From assembly GCA_023846275.1 (NCBI GenBank), contig CM043865.1, forward strand, positions 9,164,068-9,228,067: DNA of 64,000 bases, given 5' to 3'. Positions 50,200 through 61,791 of the stretch are shown here, piece by piece. The stretch is from Vanilla planifolia (taxonomy: Eukaryota > Streptophyta > Magnoliopsida > Asparagales > Orchidaceae). The stretch's first letter is position 1, and each line of letters begins with the position of its first letter. The position numbers were made by a program, and so were the translations under genes. The notes under the pieces were generated by a model. It was not told the origin of the DNA. It was given only the letters and a program-made list of their open reading frames with translations, and searched no databases.

Positions 50200-53100
50200 T
50201 TTAAAAAGTACTATTTTATTGCATGCTGGAAGGTAACAAAAAGCTGCGTATCCGAACGAAAAGGTAATGAGTGATGAACTGCACATATGCCACCACTATG
50301 GCGATCCACTAGGGACTATTTAGATGATATGGACCAATTTCGTAGTTGTACGATCAATAGAGCTCCTATGAAGCACTTGAACGATAATCACGACTAGGTG
50401 GAAATTGATTAGTTGAAGTGATGTCTCATATGAGAGATTTCTTTGTTATCTTACAATCCACTATTAGGTTGAAGCAATCAACAGACAAGGCCAATGATTA
50501 GTACCGTACCATGCCAACAGGTAAAAATTATTTCATTGAACATGTTCGATCCTTGATGAATTGATTGACATACATTTACGATTCACTACTGAAGTGGTAG
50601 TAGGCCATATGTATTTGGTGCGAATACGCCTGATGATGTTGAAGAAGGCATTGATTGAACTGATTATGCTGTAATCTTTGTTTTAAATATGGGAAGTACT
50701 CATCAAGTTTGATTGAGGTTTTGCATACTTTTGGGATTTGCTGCCCATCAAATATTAAATTGGAGACTGCTACTAACTAATTGAGCTATGCGATTAGTCA
50801 TTGCATTTCCTTCTTTGTAGATATGTTGGAACTAAATTATCTTAAAGCTAAGTTGACTAATTTGACTGAACTCACTTAGCAGTTGTCAGGAGACACCCAT
50901 GTTACCTAGGATCATTACAAGGATTGGTTTATAGTCCAACTCCATTATGATGTTCTGTAATACAAACCTTCATAGAGATTCAAATCAAATAATATAGTCA
51001 TGGCTTCTACTTCAATATTTGTTTTGGATCCTATGAATATTGAGAATGCTTTGATTGCTTTACTAGAGTGATCTTTTATAATTTCTCAACCAACTAGTCT
51101 AGGTTTGTCTCTTATTAAGCCATCAATGTTTAATTTAGCAAATTCTGCAGGTGGGGGTGCCCATTGTATAGTTTTTGTGATTCTTCATATGACAGGAACA
51201 AGATCAAACTTAATCTGTTGTAGATCAAGTGAGTTTTTTTTAGTATTGGGTAGCATTTAAAAATTGCATAACTGTTAAATAGAACTTTGTTTATTAGGAT
51301 ACTCACTGAGATGGTTTGATTATGATATAATTTAGAATTGCATGCTTTACAGATATTTCAGGATATCAGGGATGTTAATACTTGTGACACCTCTATTGCT
51401 ATAGTGTTTGTAAAGCTGCTTATCCACCAGTGATGAAACTTTTGCTGAATGGTGATGTGTTGAGCATGTTTAATGTCCATCTGTGCTTGTGAAGTGTTGC
51501 CACAATTGGGCAGCTCTAGTGCATTCTACAAAAGCATGGTTTAGTGAGTTTCCGCTTACATAGAATGGGCATTAGCTAGCAAGTTGATATTTTAGCTTTC
51601 TTAGGTTATTAAGAAAAGGTAATGGATTGTTGAGGATTTGCCACATTAGTTTAGATATTTTAAAAGGAATGTTGTTGTTCCATAAGATTTAATGAGTTTT
51701 GTATAAAGCTTTTGCTTCTTAACTTTTCCCAAATTGATCTACTAGTGAAATTGCCATCATTTGTGAGTGTCTAGTATGTACAACCATTGGCCTTTTATCT
51801 CTTCATGAATTGCAATACTATGTTTAATTTCCTTAATACGGTTCCATGTAGATGAGCATGGGATGTCTCAATTTTTAACGAGATATTTGACTTTTATGAA
51901 TTGTGCCCAAAGTAAATTAGGAGTGTGAACCTTTCAGCAAAGCTTGGCATTGTATGTGTCCCTTAATTCATCCAGCTTTTTTACACCAAAGCCATTTTCT
52001 TCTCAAAGAAACTTAGCTTAAACTAGCAAGCCTATTATGCTTTGGCTCGTGATCACTGTCTCCCCAAAGAAACCGATTCATGCTTTTATTAATTGTGGTT
52101 ATGATTTTTTGAGGATAGGTTGTCATGAGTGAGTAAAGTGGTAAATAACATGCTTGATCAACACAAACCTTTCATCCATAGAGAGCAACCTCTTCTTTCA
52201 TCTAGCCAATTTCCTTCTAATTTTGTCAATCAACTGTTGAAAGTGGATATTCTTATTTCTACCCTTGAATAAAGTACTTTCTAAGTAAAGCATTAAGAGG
52301 TTTTGTCTTTGAAAACCTAGAACCTCCTTGTTCTCTTACCTTTGTTTTTTGTTTTTGCTGTCAATGAAGAAGCTCTTTTGTGTGTTGATTTACATATCTG
52401 ATAGGTCTTGTATCTTGGTGAGAAATTTTTTTATATTCTTAATTAATTTCTTATTACCTCCAGAGAAGAGGATGAAATTGTTTGCAAAATTGAGATAAGT
52501 AATTGATTGACTACATCTTGGTATCACATAATGCTTCACTTTACTTTGTAGGAATAAAGTATTTAAACCTTTTCTCAAAACTTCGGTTGTTAATATGAAA
52601 AGCAAGGGGATAGTGGGTTAACTTGCTTAAGCCCTTAGGAGGGCTAAAAGAAACCATTGCTTTTACCATTAATTATAATGGACAACCAGTTGTTATTGTA
52701 GATACTTAGGATGAGTTTAATAAATCTATTATCAAAATTAAATTTGTGCAAAATCTGACTTAAAAGAAATCGTAAGACAAAGTACCAAAGGCTTTTTAAA
52801 GCCCAGTTTGATGATGCAATTGTTACCTTTAATTTTTTTATTTATATCCTCAACCAGTTCTTGAGCCAGTAGAATATTTTTAGTGATGTCTCTATCATTC
52901 ACAAATCTTGATTGCTCCAAATTGATAAAGAAAGTTAGGAATGTCTAGAGTCTTGATGCCAACTTGGAAAGAATTTTCTAAATAAATGTGCATAGGCAAA
53001 TTGACTTGAAGTTTTGGAATGATATTGGATTCTCAATTTTGTGAATAAGAATTAAATTGGCAATAATAATTTTTCTTGGTGATGGACTATTTGTGAGAAA

Positions 53101-54450
53101 ATCATTAAATACATCTTGTACATTATTTTCAATGATGAACCAATAATGCTTAAAAAATAATCCATTAATGCCATTAGGTCCCAAGGTGCTTGAAGAATCA
53201 ATTTGGAAATTGTCTAATAAATTTGCTCATTGATCACTAATAGAAGTAACATCTGATTGTTTGCTAATGATATTGAAGGTGGAATTGAGTTTAGTAGTGA
53301 GCTATGTTGTTTGCTTGGAACTACGGACAAGAGGAGCTTGAAATAATGAATAGCTTTGCAATTTTATCTTTCTTTGTGACCTAATGTCCACTTAAATATT
53401 TAATTCTTTGAATTGTTAATTTTCTTTGCTTTTCTTTAATTATCGTATGAAAGTACTTTTTGTTTTTACCTCTAAAAGCGAGCCATTTAAATCCTGTCTT
53501 TCGATGCCAAAATGCCTATTCCAATTTGACTGTCGTAATTAGCTCATCTTGAGCTTTATTAGCTCTAGCCTTGATTCTTCATCCTATATTGATTCAAATT
53601 GACTTTCTTTCTCCTTAACTTGCTCTTTGGTTATTAATAGCTTCTAAAATATATTTCCAAATTGTGCTTTATTTCATTCTTTGAGCTTCAAAAGCCAGTA
53701 CTCTTATTGTTGAGCTTGGCATAGGGAGTCTCCAATTTCGTTCTACCACGACAAGAAATTACTTTCTTTTAGTTCATACATTTTGAAATTTGAATTGTCT
53801 TGGAGATGATTTAATTTTAGGTAGGAAAAAAAATTAACAAATGGGCATGATCTAACGTGCCTTGTTCAAGTGTTGAACAATAGTTGAAGGGAATGTATTG
53901 AACTATTTTTGATTCACTAGTTCTTTGTCCAAGATGTTTTCAAACCCACTTCCCTTTCTTGATCCTAGACCAAGTAAGCTAGTTGTTAGAGAAGGTAAAC
54001 TCCTTAAAGGTATAATCATCTATGCATTCTATTATAGGTCCAATTTTAGGAGATGCATGACTTTTATATTCTTGAAGGGAAGTGATGATATTGACATTGC
54101 CTCTTACTAGCTAGGGAAAGTTATTGACCTTCACCATCAATCCTAGATCATTCGAAAGAAGTCCTCTATCGGTGAATGAACACTTGGCATACACAAATGA
54201 GAAGCACATCTCCTGCTCCTCGTGGTTGACAATCATATGCAAACATTGCTCCTCACTTTTAATTACTTGGCATTGAAATTCCTACTCCCATAATGCCCAG
54301 ACTTTGCTAAAAGTGTTACATTCGCAATAGTCAAAATGAAGCCTCCTTTTGAAGATTTCCATTTGCTTTCTACTAGTCATAGGTTCCAACAATGCAATAA
54401 GCTTTAGTTTGTGCATTTGTATGAGGTTGAGGAGCTATTATTTTGCTAAT
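50200..54450 (-). mobile_element. Degenerate L1-type LINE (endonuclease, reverse transcriptase, zf-RVT, RNase H)
   Basis: Reading the minus strand from 54450 down, the order is that of plant L1 ORF2. An endonuclease-like region (about 54400-53850) ends in a TLDHAHL-type motif (family TTSDHAPL). Reverse transcriptase follows: GPNGINGLFFKHYW and FKSICLC (53184-52978), FVNDRDITKNILLAQELVEDI and NCIIKLGFKKP (52920-52738), then EVLRKGLN and YLNFANNFILFSGG (52605-52390). A zf-RVT-like region (51720-51440) contains PFYVSGNSLNHAFVECTRAA. An RNase H-like segment (51170-50750) starts near LNIDG. The catalytic FADD box reads FANN, both aspartates lost. Stops and shifts occur throughout, so it is inactive. 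Confidence 0.85.
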
Positions 54451-55199
54451 AGCTCTCTTGATGTTCTAGATTAAGAAACAATTCATTGCAATCTGCATTA
54501 TCTGCACTTTGATTGGCTCGAAGGCTTCTTCTGATCACTTTAGGATTGTTAGCCTTTTCTGTATTTCTTTTATTAGTTTTTTTCTTTGCTTTTTGACTTG
54601 TAACCACTATAAAGCCTTTTTGATTCATTTGGAATAGGTTGAGTGGTTGTGCTCTCTCTTGTAGGGCTTCATTGAAGTTTTTTAGGGACTAGATGTCATT
54701 TTATTTGCCTGAATTGCATTTCATTCTTTGCATCTGAATCTGATTGGTATTGTTTTTTTCCTTCTTCTTAGATGCTTTTTGGACGGATCATACAATCATC
54801 TGAAATATGATTTTGATAGTACTACTGAATACTTTTGCTTGAGATTATTGTTCAAAGATACAATTTGGCGTTTTTTTTATTTTCTTTGATTCTTTTAGGA
54901 GTAACATTTTGTTCTGTAAGGAATGAGCTGCTTGGCCTACATTTCATAATTCCCACATCCAAACTTTGCATTGCCAACTGGCTATCAATTTTTTTTTCCT
55001 TTTTTTTCAGTATTTTTACTTTAGGTCTAGATCTTGCGAGGGTGCATCCATGCCCCTCCGCACATAGCACTCAACTAGCACGTTATGGCATGGGCTCTGG
55101 TATGGCTGCGATGGATGTTCGCATGCGACCCAGTGCATGATCTTCTTGCTTTGTGCTGCGCCATCGATTTTTTTCTGTTTGTCTCCTCTCTTGATTTTT

Positions 55200-56460
55200 T
55201 TTTATCTATTTTTTATTCAGTGATTTTGGAAGTGATCTCTTAATCAACTGTGGCCTAGATAGTTTCATTAGTAAATTTTCGATGTACTTCATCTTGGGAC
55301 AAAATATATCTTTTTATCTGGGGAGGTGGTTAGCTTCTTTTTAACAGGTTGGATGTGGTCTCTAGATGGTGATATGTGTAGCTTGAATTCTAGCCTTGAT
55401 GTGTGAATGTGTAAATTGTTAGTTTTGTTAATGAGAAGGGGATCATTGTCATACAACTAAGGTCATCCCAAGATGATACTTCTTATCTCCATGGGATCAT
55501 CACATAAATTGTTTTGAATATTGACCAAATCTAAGTGGTACAATACATTATTTCTTGATAGGAATAGATGCTTCGTTAATCTAAAAAATAATATATGAGT
55601 TTGAGTGGTGAGTGGTGAGTGGTGGTAAGTCTGAGGTATCCTACATTAAAAATGATATTGATGCTACTGCCAATATCTATGACAACTTACAAACTTTTTC
55701 TACAAGTTTGATGAATGTATGGTAAATGGTGATGCATTTCTAATCTTTACTTACTTTAGGTTGGCTGAAAGTGTATCTTATAGTTGTAATGGGTTTAGTG
55801 TCATTAATGATATTCTCTTCTTTCTCAAAGTTTTTGTTGGCTAAGTTGGAGTAAGAAATATATTCTTCTAGCTCTCTTGCTTCGATATTAAATTCCTCAT
55901 ACTTTTCTTTCTTGATATAGTTTATTTATCATGTGGAGCATTGGGATGTAATATGATCTTACCCTTTGCATCAGAAACAAGTTACTTTGGGTGGATAGTT
56001 AATAGGTGGATTGGTTATTGTAGTGAGTTTAGGGATAAGGCTTAGGGAGGGAAGTGTTTATGGCGACTATTGGATGATCCAGGGTTAGTGGATCGAAAGA
56101 TTAACTTGGGCATTGATTCCACTTTTTTGGAAAGTTAAAGCTTTTGGAGACGCCCAAACTCACTAGCAATCTTATAGGCCTTTTTTAAGTTATGAATGTT
56201 ATTCATGAAAAATTATCTTTGCACATTTTCTCTAAGTCTAGCTCAGAAGCAAGAGATGGTGACCAAAGCGTCCTCATTGACACTACAATGCAAATGGTAC
56301 TCATCTAAACGAGCAATATACTCGTTAACCAACTTTTCTTCTTGGGTTAGGCATTGCCATTGGTTAAGTAACTAATTTTTGCAGGGAAAGGGTATGTATT
56401 TCTCTCAGAATTCTTTTAAACTCTTTCCAGGTTCATATAAGTGGCGATTCTCTCTATTTA
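55200..56460 (-). mobile_element. Ty3/gypsy gag-protease remnant
   Basis: On the minus strand, gag residues EKLVNEYIARLDEYHLHCS and VNEDALVTISCF-stop-ARLRENV lie at about 56340-56220. A CCHC zinc knuckle (C-x2-C-x4-H-x4-C) at 55979-55938 keeps all four ligands but carries two stops (TGA, TAA). Protease traces follow: VVIDIGSSINIIF (near 55640; active-site DSG-type motif now DIG) and SIILG-stop-P-stop-LYDNDP (near 55460; family 'xxILGRPWLYDRDV'). No reverse transcriptase follows; the L1 remnant begins about 0.75 kb further on, near 54450. Confidence 0.75.
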
Positions 56461-58760
56461 TAGAAAGTATTTTTAGGGTTTAAGGTATCTGCAAAGATGA
56501 GTGTGTTATATTTTATGGGCTTCATGAGCTTATTTTTATTTTTTTGATGTCATCTTAAGGAGTCATTAATCCTAATATGTATTTGATTACATAAGTTGAT
56601 AATATTAAGAGCCTGTTTTATTGGTTTATCTCAACTCCATATTCTTCTAGCTTGACTTACATGTTTTTTTATTTTTGTTAAGTGGTATTAGAGAGTCATT
56701 TATATTTAGCCAATTTGTGAGTGTTCTATGTTATAAGTTTTACCAAATCTCGTGCAATTATTGTGTGATTTAGAAAAGGAAACCCCTTTTTTATTTTGTC
56801 TTTTTGTCCCTTTTTCTTTTTTTTAATAGAGATTACGTTCCAACAAAAAAATAAAAAAAGACTTTAGTTTTGACTTTGTCGTTAGTGTTGTAAGCACTAC
56901 ATAATCGAATTTTGATGCTAGTAATTTAGAGTCTACCTTATACATGTTAGGAAGAAAGAAAATGCGAAAGATTAATACGAGAAACCTAAAAAGGTAACAC
57001 ATGAGAGATACCCGTCAAAGGTGATCTTAGCCAAGAGGGTTTTGGGAGTAACATAGGAGTTGTTCTGTATGCTAGGCCTGCAACCCCTTCAATGATACAG
57101 AGATAGGATACTCGGAAAGGGTTTAGTAAAATCGATCTCGAGATAAAGTAAAGAACAAAGTAAATGTCACGTGTTAGCAGATTGAAAGCACTTAAAAGTC
57201 TTTTCTAAACCTCATGAAAAATTGGAGTAACGTTGTTGTACACAATGGCGATCCAAACACATAAGAAAATCATGTTGTAAAGAGTAAGAAATGCAACGAT
57301 AGGCGAGATTCACGAATTAAGTTTGGAGAAGGTGGAGGTGGTAAAAGCCAAATAAACTCAAATGGTATGGTGAAAGAGAATTGTTATGTTGGCGATGACA
57401 GGAAGGCATTGTAGTGTTTTGAAGATAAATTGGTAAGACATCTCAGTGGTTGGGCCTCGCATCTCTTCCAATATCCGATGAATCAGTATGCCAAAGTTCT
57501 TGCTATGATCAATCTTAAGACCTCAAAGGAATAGTGGAAGCTTCACTAATATAAGATTTATCCTTCCAAAGGATAGGTCTCCTCTTTTATAAAGAGCATA
57601 AGTCAAAAAATAAAATAAAATAAAAGAAAGAAAAAACAAAAATGCAAATCTATGATCAAAAGCTACTATCGAACAACTTTCTGAAAAGCTACCATTTTCG
57701 GTTTGGATCCTACTAAAGTTGTGCGGGTTAAGCAAATGCAAAAAATTCTGTGTTAGCTGGTAGCATTGAATTTAGGTCAGTGTGTCACAGGTTGGGTAAA
57801 TGGGTTGAGCGAATGCAACAAATTTCATGTGCCTTAGTGGGTTGCATTGAATTGTTTTGCAAGTGGGTTGGACTAGTGGGTCGGTGTTGTCAGAAATTTC
57901 GTGTGTTTTCATAGGTCACACGTATTGTTTGACTTGCAGTTCGGACTAGCGGATTGGCATAGTGTCGACAATTCAGTATGTGTTTGTGGTTTTTACGTTG
58001 TTTTGCTGACAAGTTGTACTAGTGGGATGGCTTGGCATTATTGGTTGTGTTCATTCATAGGTCGTACAAACCTAAGATTCAAAATGGGCCTAGAAGACTG
58101 TTTGTCCAATCGTTTTGGCTTTGCATGGTCTGGACGGGTTGTCACCAAGTTAGGTAGGGTCGACGATAGTCGGTAGTGCTAGCAAGAATAGGTCATTTTT
58201 TGTTCTTTTTATGTCATAAGTGCAAATTTTGAGTCTGTAATACAATTTTAGGTTTCTTCTTGATTCTGCACATGAAAAATAAATACATTGATTGTCTGGA
58301 AGTATTAATGCATGCTTATCACCTTTAGAAAATCCTGAAGGCAACTAGTGTCCTTGCCAATATGTGTGGTGGCACCACAATGATTGTTATTTGGGCTAAC
58401 TTTTGGAGTTAACATGAAAATTATATTAGAGTAAACACCAAAATCTTCATACAATGCCATAATAATTTGAAATTACATTAAAGTAGTTATGAAGGAAAAA
58501 TCAATATTGAGTAAATCAAGGAATTAAAAAGTAACTTTTAAGATTTTCTTAAATATAAACTTAATAAAACTAAACCTAAAATCTTGATAATCTAAACATA
58601 TAAGTTCTTAAAATCGATTAGTTTAATATGTTATAAATTATTTGTTTCTTTTTCCTTAAATGAAATTCTCATATGCTAAAGTACTTAGTGGCCATGCAAG
58701 TTGAAAATGTCTATCAGATCATGTCCAAAATATCAAAGATGTTAAAAATGTCATAATGCA
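56460..58760. other. Unassigned repeat-like DNA
   Basis: No gene recognised. At 57730-58150 phrases such as GTGGGTTGGACTAGTGGGTCGG and GTTCGGACTAGCGG (read in parts) recur four to five times at roughly 60-100 base spacing, suggesting an internal degenerate repeat. No domain was seen in the open frames. Confidence 0.3.
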
Positions 58761-59102
58761 AAAGATAGTTGAGAATTAATTTGGAGGATGTGCAGCATGA
58801 CTAGATTATGGTAAACACCATCATCTTAGATAAGTATATTAACAATCTTGTTATCTAAAATGTGTACAAGTTGTTGTACATGATGACAAAGAGATGGTAA
58901 AGACAATGTCAATAGAATAGGTTGCATGTCAAAAGATAGTTGAGAATTAATCTGGAGGATGTGTTGCATGACTAGATTATGGTGAACACCATCATCCTAG
59001 ATAAGTATATTAACAATCTTGTTATCTAAAATGTGTACAAGTTGTTGTACATGATGACAAAGAGATGGTAAAGACAATGTCAATAGAATAGGTTGCATGT
59101 TC
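58761..59102 (+). repeat. Recent tandem duplication, 2 x 171 bp
   Basis: 58761-58931 and 58932-59102 are nearly identical; differences include AATTTGG/AATCTGG, GTGCAGC/GTGTTGC, GGTAAAC/GGTGAAC and ATCATCTT/ATCATCCT. It is the youngest repeat in the window and lies about 40 bases before the 5' LTR of the next element. No coding content was seen. Confidence 0.95.
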
Positions 59103-59143
59103 ACTGTAGAAGGATCACATGCCAACAATATTATAATAAATGT

Positions 59144-59818
59144 GTGATTATGAGCTCAATTCTAGGTATTAAGCTAAAATAATGTGAAAAAAAAAAATTG
59201 AGGCGACAAAACAATAAACTATCGTAGTAGAACCAAGCCGACTGATCATAGTGGCGCGTTGCAGCACGGTCAGGAGCTGCGCACATAGGAAGGCCCAACG
59301 TGCCATATGCTCGCGCACATTTGCGGAGTGCGATCACATTGGACAAGCGAATATGCATTGCACATACATGCTTGTCAACAACCTGCCGCATTGCCATGGT
59401 CAACATGCGTCGCAAGAATAGTACCTGCTTACAAGAACCGTGCCTTGGCATGGTCGGGAGGTGTGTGCGTGGCTAGGCCACTTGGGACATGGCTTGCATA
59501 ATTCGTAGAATTTCTTTTTTTGGTCATAACATGTGAAAATTAAAATATTATATATTTTGTAATAAAATATTATATTCAAAACTCTATATAAAAATGTAAT
59601 AAAAATGAATAAAACAGTTTAGAATGATAGAATTCAAAACTTTGTGAATTTAGAACCTATTGAAGGAAAACTAATTGAGAAATTTGATCTCTTTATGGCA
59701 AAAGCTTTCTTCTAATTCTTCTTTTAGCCTGTCATTTTCTCGCTTCAACTTATTTTGTTGCAACTCGAAAAGGTCTGTTGTCGAGGGCTCGGGGAGATAA
59801 CACCTTATAGATAGATCA
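59144..59818 (+). repeat. 5' LTR of the GAG-only element
   Basis: This pairs with 61126-61791 across its whole length: a shared start (TTATGAGCTCAATTC / TTAGGAGCTTAATTC), AACAATGAAAG-like and GTAGAACCA blocks, a GC-rich centre, AAAATTAAAATATTAT and TTTTGTAATAAAATATT, and a shared end (GGCTCGGGG..AACACCTT.TAG). Divergence of the two LTRs is substantial, indicating an old insertion. Borders are accurate to within about 10 bases. Confidence 0.75.
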
Positions 59819-59827
59819 TATTATTTT

Positions 59828-59840
59828 TGGAATTAGAGCG
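59828..59840 (+). other. Primer binding site of the GAG-only element
   Basis: TGGAATTAGAGCG lies ten bases after the 5' LTR end and differs from the initiator-Met tRNA complement TGGTATCAGAGCC at three positions. Position and similarity together support the LTR assignment and plus orientation. Confidence 0.6.
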
Positions 59841-61125
59841 TTTCGATTCAATGTCAATGACAGGAGCAAAGAAAAAGATAGTTAAAAAGCAAGTTGTAAA
59901 AGAGAATTAGAAGATTGAGGAGACTTTAGTTGATGTGTCTTTGCCAACTATTTTACTATTAAACCTGGAAGCATTAGTAGTTCTATTAACTCAATAAATA
60001 TAAGTATTAATGGAGGTGGTTTTAAAATTCGAAAGGACAAACGGTGTAGAAATATATTATAAAATTTTGACAAGCTATAAGTTTAAGAATACCAATCAAC
60101 AAGATGCAGACATTGTTGAATTATATTATAGGTTTATATCATCTTATTACCTTTGAATTATCTTTTTTTTCTTTATTTAATCTTTAAAACATGTGAATAC
60201 TTTTGCAATAGAAATCAACAAAAAAAATGAATGCAAAGGAAGAAAATCTAAAGGTTAAAATACTAGAAATTCTAAATATAATCATTAGCAGTAAAAAAAT
60301 GAGTATTTACCAATAAAATATATTACAATTACTAGTAGAACTTAGAAATATTGTGATTGTTGCAAGAAAATAGGACACATACAGCAAAAATGTTGGAAAT
60401 TATATCATGAACTATTTTAAAAAAATTTTAAGATTAAGTATTTATACAATTAAGACTAAAAAGGCATTTGAAATTTCTTTACAAGCTAATGAAAGCTTAT
60501 CTCTTATAGTGAATTTAAAAGAGATATTATATGAAATAAAATAAAGAGAAGAGTTCTTTACCATCAAAGAATTTAAATGGACAAATAGCTCATCAATGTT
60601 ATCATTAACACTGGAAGCGAAAAAAAACCTAATATCAGAAAGTTTTATAAAGAGATTAAATTACATTTAAGACTCTATTATCTATAGTAGATTTATAGAC
60701 TCTGAAACTAGAGTTGAAAATAGTGTAAGGTGAAGTTTGTTTTCATAAAAAAACTATATTGATGTGGTTATCTATGAAGTGGTATCTTTAGATGTCTGCC
60801 AAATCATATTAGAGAACCTATATTTATGGGATCGAGCTGTCGTTTACTATTGACGTACACAATGGTATCGATTTATGAAGGATGGATAACTTCCTTCGAA
60901 CATGAGACAGAAGCATTGACAAAATGTGTTATTTGTGTTGACCAAGTGAAGAGGTTAGTGAACACTTATCAATGTTAAATACCATTTGGAATAAAATTAA
61001 AAAATCACTTGATAGAACTAATGAAAGTCTCAACCTTCTAATGAAGACAATAAGAACTAGATCTTGCAAAGAATTAGTTTAGAGAATAAGATTCAATTAA
61101 ACTTGAATTATAAAAAGAATGGACT

Positions 61126-61791
61126 TATAATTAGGAGCTTAATTCAGGCTGATTAAACTCAAAAAATATGAAAAAAAATCAATGGAGGTGAAAAAACAAT
61201 GAAAGTCGTCATAGTAGAACCAGGCAGCAATAACCGCGAGTGAGTGGCTTGCTAAAGTGAGTTGGTCAAGCCCTATACGCAGAGGTGTAGGAGCACATGC
61301 GAGAAGACTTGGCTCCCTTGTTGGCTGCCTAGTGTGCCACTGCAGTCGACTTATGTGCATAGGGTTGTCTGCTGGTAGGAACAATACTTGCACATGTGAA
61401 TTATGCCCCAACGTAGGCAGGTGGCATGTACACGACTAGGCCGCTTGGGGCGCAAATTTTGCAGAATTTCTTTGGTAAAAAATCACATTTTTCGTATGAA
61501 AATTAAAATATTATGTATTTTGTAATAAAATATTCTTTCCAAACTTTTATATAAATAAGTAAAAAGGATAAATGAGATATTTCAAATTGTGGAATTTAAC
61601 GTCTCATGAATTTAGAATACTTTAAAGGAAAACTTCTTAGAAAATTCAATCTTCTTGTGGCAAAAATCTTCTTTTCCTTTCTTTTTTGCTCAGCTCCCCA
61701 TTATTATTACACTTCTACTTCCGTTTTTGTAACTTCACAAATAACGTCTGTTGTTGAGAGCTCGGGGTAAGAACACCTTGTAGGCAAATCA
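61126..61791 (+). repeat. 3' LTR of the GAG-only element
   Basis: Partner of 59144-59818 (shared blocks given there). The 60-90 codon frames within both LTRs (59131-59501 and 61139-61439) run through the GC-rich LTR centre and are not genes. Confidence 0.75.

Larger units (their letters stand above)
59144..61791 (+). mobile_element. Nonautonomous GAG-only LTR retrotransposon (TR-GAG-like)
   Basis: Two LTRs of about 670 bases flank an internal region of only 1.3 kb. A primer-site-like TGGAATTAGAGCG (59828-59840, compare TGGTATCAGAGCC) follows the 5' LTR directly. An intact zinc knuckle CDCCKKIGHIQQKC lies at 60352-60393 and continues CWKLYHE, the copia-type gag signature. Past it, frames include INTGSEKKPNIRKFY and VCQIILENLYLW-like pieces that could be protease remains. 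No integrase, reverse transcriptase or RNase H was found. The plan matches TR-GAG elements, mobilised by partners in trans; simple deletion of an autonomous copy is the alternative. Confidence 0.65.

Noticed and set aside
59131-59501. Opposed 106- and 64-codon frames in a GC-rich island
   Set aside because: They fall inside the 5' LTR of the GAG-only element, and the same region of the 3' LTR does not preserve either frame.
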